From contig NZ_MPTA01000002.1 of NCBI RefSeq assembly GCF_001939075.1, positions 1 to 64,000 of the forward strand: a stretch of 64,000 nucleotides of DNA, written 5' to 3'. Of the stretch, positions 9,667-17,536 are shown piece after piece. Origin of the DNA: Paenisporosarcina indica (GTDB lineage Bacteria > Bacillota > Bacilli > Bacillales_A > Planococcaceae). The first letter of the stretch is position 1. Each line of letters starts with the position of its first letter. The notes beneath the pieces were generated by a model. It was not told the origin of the DNA. It worked only from the letters and a program-made list of their open reading frames with translations, and made no database searches. The position numbers and the translations under genes were made by a program.

Positions 9667-11124
9667 TTACTTTAATTGTTCATTCGCATATTCAGTAATT
9701 TCGTCGCCACCAGCTTTTTTCCATTCTTCAACGTATTTATCGAAGTCACTAACTGGGCGTTTTCCTGTAATTACATCAGCTGAGAAGTCTTTGTAGATGT
9801 TTTCCATCGCATCCCATTTAGAAACAAATTCTTCTGGAATAATAAAGTTGTTATCTGCACTGTAGTATTCATTTGCAAGGTCTCTAGATTCTTGAGCTGG
9901 CACACTTAGTAATGGTGTTACAAGTGGTTTTTCAGTTTCAAATGCCTCTGGCTCCCAGAAACGTGAGTACCATTCATTGTAATATTTCTCTGTTAATTCG
10001 TAGCCAGCGTCTGTTACGTTGTAATGTTCGCCTTCAAAACCTAGACGATCAAATAATTGACCTTCAGGACTTGCTAAATAATCAAGGATTTCAAATACCG
10101 TATCTTTGTGTTTTGATTGTGAAGAAATAGCTACACCGCGCGACTCTTTTGTAATGTCAGTTGCATTGAAGCCTTGGAATTCACCTTTTGCTGGAGGAAG
10201 AACGACAACTTCTGCTTCTGCACCATTTACTTGTTTCATTTTTCCGTTATAGATATCAATGATTTTACCGTTAGTTCCAACAATCACACCTGAATCTCCA
10301 TCATAGAAAGCTTCTTCTTTTGTATCCCATTGTTTTGTTAAGTACTGAGGATCCAATAAGCCTTCTTCATATAATTCATTGTAGAACGTTAATTTCGCTT
10401 TTTCTTGTTCTGAAATCTTAGAGTTGATATATTTGCCATCTTCTTCAAGCCATGTTTGGTTTAGACCGAAAGCCATTTTGAAGATGAAATCTAGTTCAGA
10501 AATATCGCCAGCTACTGTTACAGCATTTGCAGGCTTGCCAGCTCCACCAGGAGGATTAGCAACTAGTTCTTTGAAGAATGTATGATAATTTTCAATTGAT
10601 GGATCGGCCATTAGTGCTTCTGAACTAGCTACACTTTCAAACCAATCTTTACGAATAACCGGTGTTTTTGAGTCAAGTGGCTTAACCCAAAGTAGGTATG
10701 GATAGTTTTTCAGTCTGTCAACGTTATGTGGCAGCATTGCGTCCTTGATGTATTCAGATTTCTCAACATAAGGAGTTAGATCTTCTAGCAAATCTTGATT
10801 CGCAATTTGTTGATCCCCACCTTGGAAGTAAATCAAGTCTGGGATATCTCCACTCATTAATAATAAATTTAACTTTTCAGCATAGTTTCCTTGTGGCATT
10901 TCCACTAATTCAAACTTAACGTTAATGTCTTTTGCATCTTTTAATTTCTTAGCTAAGTTATCAAAATATGATACTGCAACTGGATTTGATGGACCTTCGT
11001 CTTTATAGGCAACTTTAATTGTTGCAACTCCATCTTTGTCTACCTTCGCATCTTCTTTTTTATCACTACAAGCAGTAGCGAATAGCATGACTAAAGCAAT
11101 GATCAATACGAGCAATTTCTTCAT
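9667..11124 (-). CDS. Extracellular sugar-type solute-binding lipoprotein of an ABC importer
   Basis: At 485 residues, it starts with a lipoprotein signal peptide whose lipobox ATAC places the lipidated cysteine at residue 19. It has the family-1 carbohydrate-binding-protein layout seen in LplA/YtcQ-type proteins of Bacillales, including KLNLLLMSGDIPDLIYFQGG and DYLASPEGQ. It should be anchored outside the membrane and deliver substrate to the two permeases encoded just upstream (11176-12972). No ATPase gene is present in this operon. The start ATG follows AGGGGGAACAATA. The ligand cannot be read from sequence; context suggests a riboside or sugar conjugate. Confidence 0.9.
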   Translation of the reverse strand: MKKLLVLIIALVMLFATACSDKKEDAKVDKDGVATIKVAYKDEGPSNPVAVSYFDNLAKKLKDAKDINVKFELVEMPQGNYAEKLNLLLMSGDIPDLIYFQGGDQQIANQDLLEDLTPYVEKSEYIKDAMLPHNVDRLKNYPYLLWVKPLDSKTPVIRKDWFESVASSEALMADPSIENYHTFFKELVANPPGGAGKPANAVTVAGDISELDFIFKMAFGLNQTWLEEDGKYINSKISEQEKAKLTFYNELYEEGLLDPQYLTKQWDTKEEAFYDGDSGVIVGTNGKIIDIYNGKMKQVNGAEAEVVVLPPAKGEFQGFNATDITKESRGVAISSQSKHKDTVFEILDYLASPEGQLFDRLGFEGEHYNVTDAGYELTEKYYNEWYSRFWEPEAFETEKPLVTPLLSVPAQESRDLANEYYSADNNFIIPEEFVSKWDAMENIYKDFSADVITGKRPVSDFDKYVEEWKKAGGDEITEYANEQLK

Positions 11125-11175
11125 TATTGTTCCCCCTAATATTTTGTTATTTCAATTAAACATGAACACCTGCAA

Positions 11176-12066
11176 TCAATCTTTCACTCCGCCCTCCAGC
11201 GCCCCTTTCGCATAATACTTAAGAATAAATGGGTAGAAAATAAGCAGTGGTACTATGGAAATAATAATTGTTCCCGCTTGGAGTGAACCAAAATCTAGTG
11301 CTTGAACTTGATCATAAGAAAGGACATTTTGCGCCCCAAGTAAGGTGGTATTGTCTCTTTCTACGACAAATTGTCGTAAGACTACTTGTAACGGCCACTT
11401 ATTTGGGTCCGTTAAGTATATTGTCGCTCTGAAATATTCATTCCAATGATAGACCCCATAAAATAATCCCAATGTAGCCAAACCAGGTTTGGATAACGGC
11501 AGCATGATTCTTGTGAAAATCCGGAAATGTCCGGCACCATCAATGCGTGCCGCTTCAAGGATACTATCAGGTACATCCTCGAAAAATCTCATTAATATAA
11601 ACAGATAGAAAATGTTAATCGCTTTATATAGTAGTAGAGACCAGTAACTATTCAAGAGACCAAGATCTTTTACAAGAAGATATTCAGGAATAAGACCTGG
11701 TTCAAATACCATAATGACAATTAGGAAGAGAATCACAAATTTCTTTCCTACAAAGTTGGTTTTCGCTAACACATAGGCTGCGAGAGCCGTTAAAAACAGA
11801 TTGAGTGCTGTCCCACAAATGGTTAGGAACAGACTGTTGAATATACTCCGCACAATCAGTGGATTTGAAAACAGCACCTCATAGTTGATGAAAGAGAATC
11901 CTTGTGGAAGAATCCCTAGCCCGCTAAGTTTATGCACTTTCAATGGATCCGAAAAGGACATCGCCAACAAGTTCAGAATCGGAATTAAAACTGAAAATGA
12001 AAGTAACAATAAGATTGAAGCGATAATAAACTGAGACCATGTAAATTTCTTAAATATACGACGCAT
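11176..12066 (-). CDS. Carbohydrate ABC transporter permease (LplC/YtcP type)
   Basis: The 296-residue membrane protein has about six transmembrane segments and the inner-membrane EAA loop EAARIDGAGHFRIFTRIMLP near residue 190. That loop is where the ATPase docks. It belongs with the MalG-like permeases of the CUT1 class; the LplC/YtcP-type branch ends with a stretch like YYAKGALEGGVKD, as here. The gene lies three bases after the partner permease and a ribosome binding site (AAGGAG) sits in the end of that gene, so the two are co-translated. Confidence 0.92.
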   Translation of the reverse strand: MRRIFKKFTWSQFIIASILLLLSFSVLIPILNLLAMSFSDPLKVHKLSGLGILPQGFSFINYEVLFSNPLIVRSIFNSLFLTICGTALNLFLTALAAYVLAKTNFVGKKFVILFLIVIMVFEPGLIPEYLLVKDLGLLNSYWSLLLYKAINIFYLFILMRFFEDVPDSILEAARIDGAGHFRIFTRIMLPLSKPGLATLGLFYGVYHWNEYFRATIYLTDPNKWPLQVVLRQFVVERDNTTLLGAQNVLSYDQVQALDFGSLQAGTIIISIVPLLIFYPFILKYYAKGALEGGVKD

Positions 12067-12069
12067 CGC

Positions 12070-12972
12070 TTACCACACTCCTTTCCCCGTTAGCCTTTTC
12101 GAAACAAAGTGCGTGCTGAGAATTAAAATAACCCCAATCACACCTTTAAACAAACTGGCTGCCGTGGCATAAGCATATTGCCCGTTGAGTATCCCGATTC
12201 GATACACATACGTATCGAGGATATCGATTTTGCTGATGGTTGAGTCATTGATCAAGTTAAATACTTGGTCAAAACCAGCATTCATGAAGAACCCTAAATT
12301 CAGGATGAACACCACTACAACCGTATTCATCAGCTGTGGCAACGTGATAAACCGCATCTGCTGGAACGTCGTAGCACCATCAATTCGTGCCGCTTCATAT
12401 AAGGCAGGGCTGAATTTCATGATGGCTGCGAGATAGATAATGGAATCCCAACCTGCACTGCGCCACATTTCAGAAAATACGAGCACCCATCGAATATGAT
12501 CTTTACTTGTCATAAAATCGAGTGAAGGCAGTTGGAAAAAGTTTCGGATGACATTCACGCCACCGTCAACTGGACTTAGTAAACTAATCCATACACCTGC
12601 AATGACGACCCATGAAAGGAAATGGGGCAAATAGACAACAGATTGTATGTATTTTCTGAACGGACCGTTTCTAAGTTCATTGATCATCAATGAAAGGATG
12701 ATCGGGATCGGGAAGAAGAATATCATTTTCATTGAGCTGATGATGACTGTATTTTTCAACACATCCATAAAAGCAGGAGAACTGAGCAATACTTCAAAGT
12801 GCTTCATGCCGACCCAAATATTATCCCCAATAATTCGGTAATCTTGGAAAGCCAATTTCATTCCAATGATTGGAATGACATGGAAGATTGAAAAATATAA
12901 GATGGCCGGAAACAGCATCAGGTAGATAACCCAGTCTTTTTTAATTCGTTGGAATATGCCCTTTTCGGTCAT
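12070..12972 (-). CDS. Carbohydrate ABC transporter permease (LplB/MalF-like type)
   Basis: This 300-residue permease has six predicted transmembrane segments and an EAA loop (EAARIDGATTFQQMRFITLP, near residue 195). It pairs with the next gene to make the channel of a CUT1 importer. Its start ATG at 12972 lies inside the last 32 bases of the ribokinase gene, preceded by AAAGGAG, which points to translational coupling. Confidence 0.92.
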   Translation of the reverse strand: MTEKGIFQRIKKDWVIYLMLFPAILYFSIFHVIPIIGMKLAFQDYRIIGDNIWVGMKHFEVLLSSPAFMDVLKNTVIISSMKMIFFFPIPIILSLMINELRNGPFRKYIQSVVYLPHFLSWVVIAGVWISLLSPVDGGVNVIRNFFQLPSLDFMTSKDHIRWVLVFSEMWRSAGWDSIIYLAAIMKFSPALYEAARIDGATTFQQMRFITLPQLMNTVVVVFILNLGFFMNAGFDQVFNLINDSTISKIDILDTYVYRIGILNGQYAYATAASLFKGVIGVILILSTHFVSKRLTGKGVW

Positions 12973-13867
12973 GGGAAAGCTCCTTTGTCATAATTTGGTC
13001 TACTTCTTGTCGATTGGGCATTCCAGCTTGAGCACCCCTCTTTCGAACTGACAAGGCTGCGGCTATATTTCCAAAACGAATACTTTCGCTTAACCCTTTT
13101 TCATCCGCAATTGCAGCGGCAAACGCCCCACAGAATGTATCTCCGGCACCCGTTGTGTCAACGGCATTTACTGTATGGGCCGGGACATGGATGATTTGAT
13201 TTCCATCAAAGAATTTAACCCCGTTGTGCCCCCATGTAATCATAAGCTGATTTGGATAAAGAGACAATGCTTCTTCCATAGTTCCTGACTGATTGAGAAC
13301 CACTTGATACTCATGTTCATTCGGTGTCAGGTAGGTGATTTTTTCAAGAATCTCCTGTTTGATCGACAACGCTGGAGCTGGGTTCACGATAATCGTCTTG
13401 TTGTTCGCGTGCAAGATTGGAATGAGATATTCAATCGTTTCCATCGGGATTTCAAGTTGGAAGATAAAGATATCATGTTCCAAGATTCTTTCTAAGTGCT
13501 CCTTTACATAGACCGTATTCGTAAAGTTATTCGCACCCGGAATCACGATGATGCGATTTTCCGAGTTACTGATTTCAACGAATGCCGCACCAGTATGAGC
13601 GTCATCTGTGAAGTTTAGATAAGAAGTATCGATTTTCTCCTGACTGAATGTCTCTTTTACAAACTTCCCATGATCGTCATTGCCGACAGAGCCAAAGAAT
13701 GAAACTTCAGCACCCAAACGTGAAGCGGCCACTGCCTGGTTGGCACCCTTGCCGCCCAGTGCCATGAAAAAGCTGTTCCCGAGAATCGTCTCTCCTGACT
13801 TCGGAAGTCGGTCCATCTCCACAAAAAAGTCACTATTTATACTGCCGATGACTGCGATTTTTTTCAT
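12941..13867 (-). CDS. rbsK: Ribokinase (PfkB family)
   Basis: The 308-residue protein matches ribokinases in length and motifs. It has the first PfkB signature region GGKGANQAVAASRLGAEVSFFG (about residues 38-59) and the second, DTTGAGDTFCGAFAAAIA near residue 237, which contains the anion hole and catalytic Asp. Ribokinase phosphorylates D-ribose to ribose 5-phosphate with ATP. In an operon with two glycohydrolases it would capture ribose released from an imported riboside. Other PfkB sugar specificities are possible, but NPAP and the N-terminal GSINSDFF fit ribokinase well. Overlaps the next gene by 32 bp. Confidence 0.85.
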   Translation of the reverse strand: MKKIAVIGSINSDFFVEMDRLPKSGETILGNSFFMALGGKGANQAVAASRLGAEVSFFGSVGNDDHGKFVKETFSQEKIDTSYLNFTDDAHTGAAFVEISNSENRIIVIPGANNFTNTVYVKEHLERILEHDIFIFQLEIPMETIEYLIPILHANNKTIIVNPAPALSIKQEILEKITYLTPNEHEYQVVLNQSGTMEEALSLYPNQLMITWGHNGVKFFDGNQIIHVPAHTVNAVDTTGAGDTFCGAFAAAIADEKGLSESIRFGNIAAALSVRKRGAQAGMPNRQEVDQIMTKELSHDRKGHIPTN

Positions 13868-13879
13868 AAGTCCAACACC

Positions 13880-14191
13880 CTAATCTATTAGTATGTTCAT
13901 CAATGGAGCGTGCTGCTGTGCGCCATAAACATCACGGTCGCCTACTGTTCCAGAAGAAACGTCTCTCAGAATCGTGATTTTTATCCCCATTGCTGGATCA
14001 AAGAACACAATATGTCGAACTTCGTTTTCCGTAATGTTATACAGGTCACAGATTGTCTCCATCGAAATTTTATTCGAATCTTTCACTCTTTGATATTTTT
14101 CTGCACTATCAAACAAAATATCCATCGTCAGCTCAAATGGTCCTGAGTTTTTACTTCTTAATACCTTTGCCATATCGAATAGTGTTTCCAT
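13880..14191 (-). CDS. DUF4387-family protein
   Basis: A 103-residue protein that matches the DUF4387 family almost throughout: AKVLRSKNSGPFELTMDILF near the start, FFDPAMGIKITILR in the middle and DVYGAQQHAPL near the end. Proteins of this family are normally encoded next to an AtuA-like (DUF1446) protein, as here, and sometimes fused to one. No reaction is firmly assigned. It starts with ATG nine bases after AGGAG and sits 12 bp after the AtuA-like gene. Confidence 0.85.
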   Translation of the reverse strand: METLFDMAKVLRSKNSGPFELTMDILFDSAEKYQRVKDSNKISMETICDLYNITENEVRHIVFFDPAMGIKITILRDVSSGTVGDRDVYGAQQHAPLMNILID

Positions 14192-14203
14192 GGTTGCAAG
14201 CTC

Positions 14204-15553
14204 CTATCTATATTCAATTGGAAACGGATTCGTTTCTATCTCCATCAGGTGATAGACAGAGAACTCATATACGGGTCCGAACTCGATGTCACTTGGTGCA
14301 AATGGAAAAGCAAGATTTCCTGCTGTAGACTTTCTCTTTTCATGTGCAAAATGCAAGAAGGTTGATCTAGCTGTTGCACAAATACTGTTGGCTAGCTCTT
14401 GATCTTTTCCAATGACTTCTATCATGACACCGATTTCATGTCCACTGAAGACCGCTTTTTCCTTATTTCCAAGTACTGCGTTCATTCCATAATTATAAAA
14501 ATTCACATCGTAATCACTTTGTGGAATTTCATCATAATAATCATTCACCTGTTCTTTGACTCTGCGTTCAATGTCATCGATGTTTTCCAACAAAATTGGA
14601 TCTCTTATACCGGCTAATACAAATGTACGATATGCTACTTTTCGTGCGCCTTCCAGCTTAATGAAATGTTGTTCAGCTGGAATGTACTTACTATTCGAAA
14701 CCTCTACGATTTCGCCTTCCAATTCTTTAAATTCGCACTCTTTTAAGTCCAATGTGAAACCAGGACCGTGCAGAATGTAAGGATGTTCTTTTTCATAGAA
14801 TGTGTGTGCAGCAACCGAGATTGGCGTACATCTGCGTGCTGGGTTCAATGATTTCACCTTAAATGAAGTGTCCCCAATCATCCCCAAAATACTATCTTTC
14901 GTAGTTCCAGGTTCTGCACAAAGCGCTCCACATTCAAGGATCTTTCCTAGATGGTATGAAAGACCAGGATCTTTCCCATGGAAGATTCCAATAGCCGCAA
15001 ACGGTGAAGGGTCATATGCTCTTCCGCAGACAATAATATCTGCACCCTCTCGTAGGGCTTCAAGGATAGGCTCATGTCCCATTTGTGCCACAATGCCATT
15101 TGTCTGTTCGATGATTTCATCTGTCAATGCAGGGATGTTCGGGCTTAACGGATTGACTTTCCCTTGACGATTTGCTTCGATGACCATTTCATTTGGAATA
15201 TCTGCCCAAATGATGGCAATCTTCGCTTGTAGATTTTGTTCCTGTAAAATTTCATTAATGATGTCCAATGTCCACTCAACATGGACGCGAGCCCCTGCTC
15301 CACCGGCTGAACCAATGATGATTGGTACTTTTTTAGGAACGCCATTTTCAAGGATAATTGTTAAATCTTTCTTTGCAGCGCGTCTACTGACAATCGACAC
15401 ACCAGCTCCAAGTTTATGAGGTCCCGCATCAGTTGACCCGGCATCCACCACTATCCCATGTGGCTGTTCTTCCATCCCTCTTAAAAATGATTGTTCGGGA
15501 AATCCATATCCCAACATACCGCACGGAGATAAAATTTTTATTTCATTGGTCAT
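14204..15553 (-). CDS. AtuA-like (DUF1446) protein, first gene of the catabolic operon
   Basis: The 449-residue protein has the N-terminal pattern of the AtuA family: SPCGMLGYGF, then VVDAGSTDAGPHKLGAG, then IIIGSAGGAGARVHVEW. AtuA was named from acyclic terpene use in Pseudomonas, but most homologues, especially those paired with DUF4387, have no proven terpene role. In this sugar-importer context a terpene substrate is unlikely. The gene follows a sigma-A-type promoter with two palindromic operators and a leader of about 115 bases. The start ATG is preceded by GAGGTGACC. It is probably cytosolic and probably works as a complex with the DUF4387 protein (inference). Confidence 0.85.
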   Translation of the reverse strand: MTNEIKILSPCGMLGYGFPEQSFLRGMEEQPHGIVVDAGSTDAGPHKLGAGVSIVSRRAAKKDLTIILENGVPKKVPIIIGSAGGAGARVHVEWTLDIINEILQEQNLQAKIAIIWADIPNEMVIEANRQGKVNPLSPNIPALTDEIIEQTNGIVAQMGHEPILEALREGADIIVCGRAYDPSPFAAIGIFHGKDPGLSYHLGKILECGALCAEPGTTKDSILGMIGDTSFKVKSLNPARRCTPISVAAHTFYEKEHPYILHGPGFTLDLKECEFKELEGEIVEVSNSKYIPAEQHFIKLEGARKVAYRTFVLAGIRDPILLENIDDIERRVKEQVNDYYDEIPQSDYDVNFYNYGMNAVLGNKEKAVFSGHEIGVMIEVIGKDQELANSICATARSTFLHFAHEKRKSTAGNLAFPFAPSDIEFGPVYEFSVYHLMEIETNPFPIEYR

Positions 15554-15618
15554 TAATGGTCACCTCTCTGTATTTACAGCTATTTTATATCATATATCAG
15601 TTCTTTAGTTACTAGTCT

Positions 15619-15632
15619 TGTAACCGGTTACA
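15619..15632. promoter_or_regulatory. Operator O2, palindrome TGTAACCGGTTACA
   Basis: A perfect 14-bp palindrome with central CCGG, identical to O1 and 41 bp from it centre to centre. It lies in the leader of the AtuA operon. Form and central CG fit a LacI-family site; it also comes close to a CcpA cre consensus. Confidence 0.8.
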
Positions 15633-15659
15633 TATTGATGAAAAAAATAAGACTCCTAA

Positions 15660-15673
15660 TGTAACCGGTTACA
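15660..15673. promoter_or_regulatory. Operator O1, palindrome TGTAACCGGTTACA
   Basis: The second identical 14-bp palindrome. It starts three bases downstream of the -10 box and should cover the transcription start, a classic position for repression. The 41-bp distance to O2 is about four helical turns, so both sites face the same side of the DNA, which suits looping or cooperative binding by a tetramer or two dimers. Confidence 0.82.
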
Positions 15674-15676
15674 AAT

Positions 15677-15705
15677 ATAATAATTCTCAATACTCTAACA
15701 GTCAA
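15677..15705 (-). promoter_or_regulatory. Sigma-A promoter of the AtuA/ribokinase/ABC operon
   Basis: On the minus strand TTGACT (15700-15705) and TATTAT (15677-15682) are separated by exactly 17 bp. Both hexamers differ from consensus at one position. Operator O1 begins just downstream. Confidence 0.85.
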
Positions 15706-15754
15706 TAGAATTTTATAAATTTATATATTAAGAGTGTATTATTGCGAGGGTGAG

Positions 15755-16402
15755 TTCATACGTGGAAGGTGATTTTTCCTATATAACGTCCATAATTCCT
15801 ACGTCACGATCTATTTTTCCTACGTGACCCTAGATTATTACAACTGAGCAGTTGCTCAGTCATATCGTAATCTTGTCTTTCACAAAAATACCCGCTAAGC
15901 GTCAGCGTGCGGAGCATTCAAAGGTTTTCGAGTGATATAAAAAACCGCTGAATGGGGCTATGCGCTACGCTCGGCAGCCTTTTCTGTGAAGGGAAGAATC
16001 GAAAAACTTTCTAGTTTGAGCTAATTCCTACGTGAATGGCAATTTTTCCTACGTGACCGCCCAATATTCCTACGTCACGATCTATTTTTCCTACGTGAAC
16101 CTTGATTTTTACAACTGAGCAATTGCTCAGTCATATCGTAATCTCGTCTTTCACAAAAATACCCGCTAAGCGTCGGCGTGCGGAGCATTCAAAGGTTTTC
16201 GAGTGATATAAAAACCGCTGAATGGGGCTGTGCGCTACGCTCGGCAGCCTTTTCTGTGAAGGGAAGAATCGAAAAACTTTCTAGTTTGGGCTAATTCCTA
16301 CGTGAATGGCAATTTTTCCTACGTGACCGCCCAAAATTCCTACGTCACGATCTACTTTTCCTACGTGACCCTAGATTATTACAACTGAGCAGTTGCTCAG
16401 TC
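15755..16402. repeat. Tandem ~270-bp intergenic repeat with 21-bp phased TTCCTACGTGA motifs
   Basis: Two full units and the first third of another are arranged head to tail with a period of 270-271 bp (the ACTGAGC hairpin begins at 15843, 16114 and 16384). Each unit starts with four motifs of the form TTCCTACGTGA. Their starts are 15755/15776/15796/15817 in the first (two eroded), 16025/16046/16067/16088 in the second and 16295/16316/16337/16358 in the third, so the spacing is 21 bp. The third motif in each set reads ACGTCAC. A hairpin ACTGAGC...GCTCAGT begins 26 bp after the fourth motif. The tail of each full unit carries CACAAAAATACCCGCTAAGCG and a possible terminator-like hairpin (GGCTG with CAGCC, then TTTT). 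No coding capacity is seen. Confidence 0.85.
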
Positions 16403-16527
16403 CATAAGGATTAATAATTACTATCTAAAAAGAGAGGGTATACCTAAAAATCCTTTATACTGATAAGAACAGTTAAATTCAATCCATATTTATGAGTAAC
16501 TCGCATCGATAAAGGAGAGCCGTCGCA

Positions 16528-17424
16528 GTGAAGACTAAATTAACCGAATTATTCCCATCGTACCAGCTATTGTCCGAATGCCCTGTTGAGGACGATAACG
16601 AGTCGTACATATTTCACAATACCTATACGAATAATTATATGAAGATTAAAAAGAAAGAAGTATCTGCTCGCGAATTCGCTTTGCTTTTATCTTTATATAA
16701 ATTAATTACAATAAATACTAGAGCCAGTGATTCCGTATCGAAAAAATGGATTCAGTTTTTGTATGAAAATGGTGATGCGCCAGTTAAAGAAACAACCGAT
16801 ATCCGAGTCATTCAACTCCTATATCAAACGGACACCGTCAAAGAATCTGATTTGGAAGAAGCGGTCACGGCCTACTTTGGCGATTCTTTGCAACTCGTCG
16901 TCCTCTCTTCTCAAGAAGCAGTCCTTATTGAACAGAGGTCAGAATATATTCAGACTGTCGAAGATTTCTCTTCTTTTCTAGTTGCACTTGAAAGTGATTT
17001 CTTTATTAACGTAAAAATGTATATTGGAAAATTCCATTCGATATCTCCCCCCTTCTCCAGTCATTTCTTAACCGAAAAAGAATGGTTTAGTAAAGGGATC
17101 TCGACAATCCGGGCTGAACGAATCTACACGATGGAAAAAGTGTTCCCGTTTAGCTTGATTGCCCAAATGTCTGATGAAATGAAAGAAATCATCATCAAAG
17201 AAGTGCTGCTGCCAATAAACTATGACATGGAGTTACTGCAAACGATGCAACAATTTTTCGAAAGTGGCTTCAATGCATCAGTTACAGCAAAGAAATTGCA
17301 TGTCCACCGCAACACGCTACAATATCGCCTGACTAAGTTTCAGGACATGACGGGTCTGTCCATCCGTAACTTTGATGGTGCACTGGTTGCGTTTTGTGCA
17401 AGTTTAATTGCCACCGAACAATAA
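16528..17424 (+). CDS. PucR/CdaR-type transcriptional regulator
   Basis: The last ~60 residues of this 298-residue protein form the PucR-type C-terminal helix-turn-helix (LLQTMQQFFESGFNASVTAKK, then LHVHRNTLQYRLTKFQDMTG). In this family that domain binds DNA and the N-terminal part senses a metabolite. The N-terminal 230 residues show no domain I recognise. It is one of few plus-strand genes and lies between the intergenic repeats and msmX. It starts with GTG at 16528 after AAAGGAGAG. It might regulate msmX or the neighbouring catabolic locus; neither is shown. Confidence 0.8.
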   Translation: MKTKLTELFPSYQLLSECPVEDDNESYIFHNTYTNNYMKIKKKEVSAREFALLLSLYKLITINTRASDSVSKKWIQFLYENGDAPVKETTDIRVIQLLYQTDTVKESDLEEAVTAYFGDSLQLVVLSSQEAVLIEQRSEYIQTVEDFSSFLVALESDFFINVKMYIGKFHSISPPFSSHFLTEKEWFSKGISTIRAERIYTMEKVFPFSLIAQMSDEMKEIIIKEVLLPINYDMELLQTMQQFFESGFNASVTAKKLHVHRNTLQYRLTKFQDMTGLSIRNFDGALVAFCASLIATEQ

Positions 17425-17430
17425 TCCAAC

Positions 17431-17462
17431 GTGCACAATGAAACTATCAAAATATTGTGCAC
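17431..17462. repeat. Inverted repeat GTGCACAAT / ATTGTGCAC
   Basis: Nine-base perfect arms at 17431-17439 and 17454-17462, seven bases after the regulator's stop codon and upstream of msmX. There is no T-run, so it is a poor terminator. Each arm contains the palindrome GTGCAC, so a pair of protein-binding sites is possible. Confidence 0.6.
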
Positions 17463-17495
17463 TTGGTACATATCCTTTTCTTGCAACTATTTGTT

Positions 17496-17521
17496 AGGCT
17501 TGTTTTATAGAAAACAAGCCT
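17496..17521 (+). promoter_or_regulatory. Leader hairpin immediately upstream of msmX
   Basis: An 11-pair perfect stem (AGGCTTGTTTT with AAAACAAGCCT) and four-base loop ATAG ends one base before the AAAGGGG ribosome binding site. In an mRNA it could protect the 5' end or affect ribosome access; as DNA it could be an operator. Confidence 0.6.
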
Positions 17522-17536
17522 AAAGGGGTGCTGACC

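Noticed and set aside
14204-15553. Assignment of the locus to acyclic terpene degradation
   Set aside because: Only the family name points there; no other terpene-degradation genes are present and the neighbours are sugar-related.
15619-15673. The twin palindromes as plain CcpA cre sites
   Set aside because: Close to the cre consensus, but two identical perfect palindromes at one promoter with a LacI-family gene in the same locus favour a local repressor; CcpA remains an alternative.
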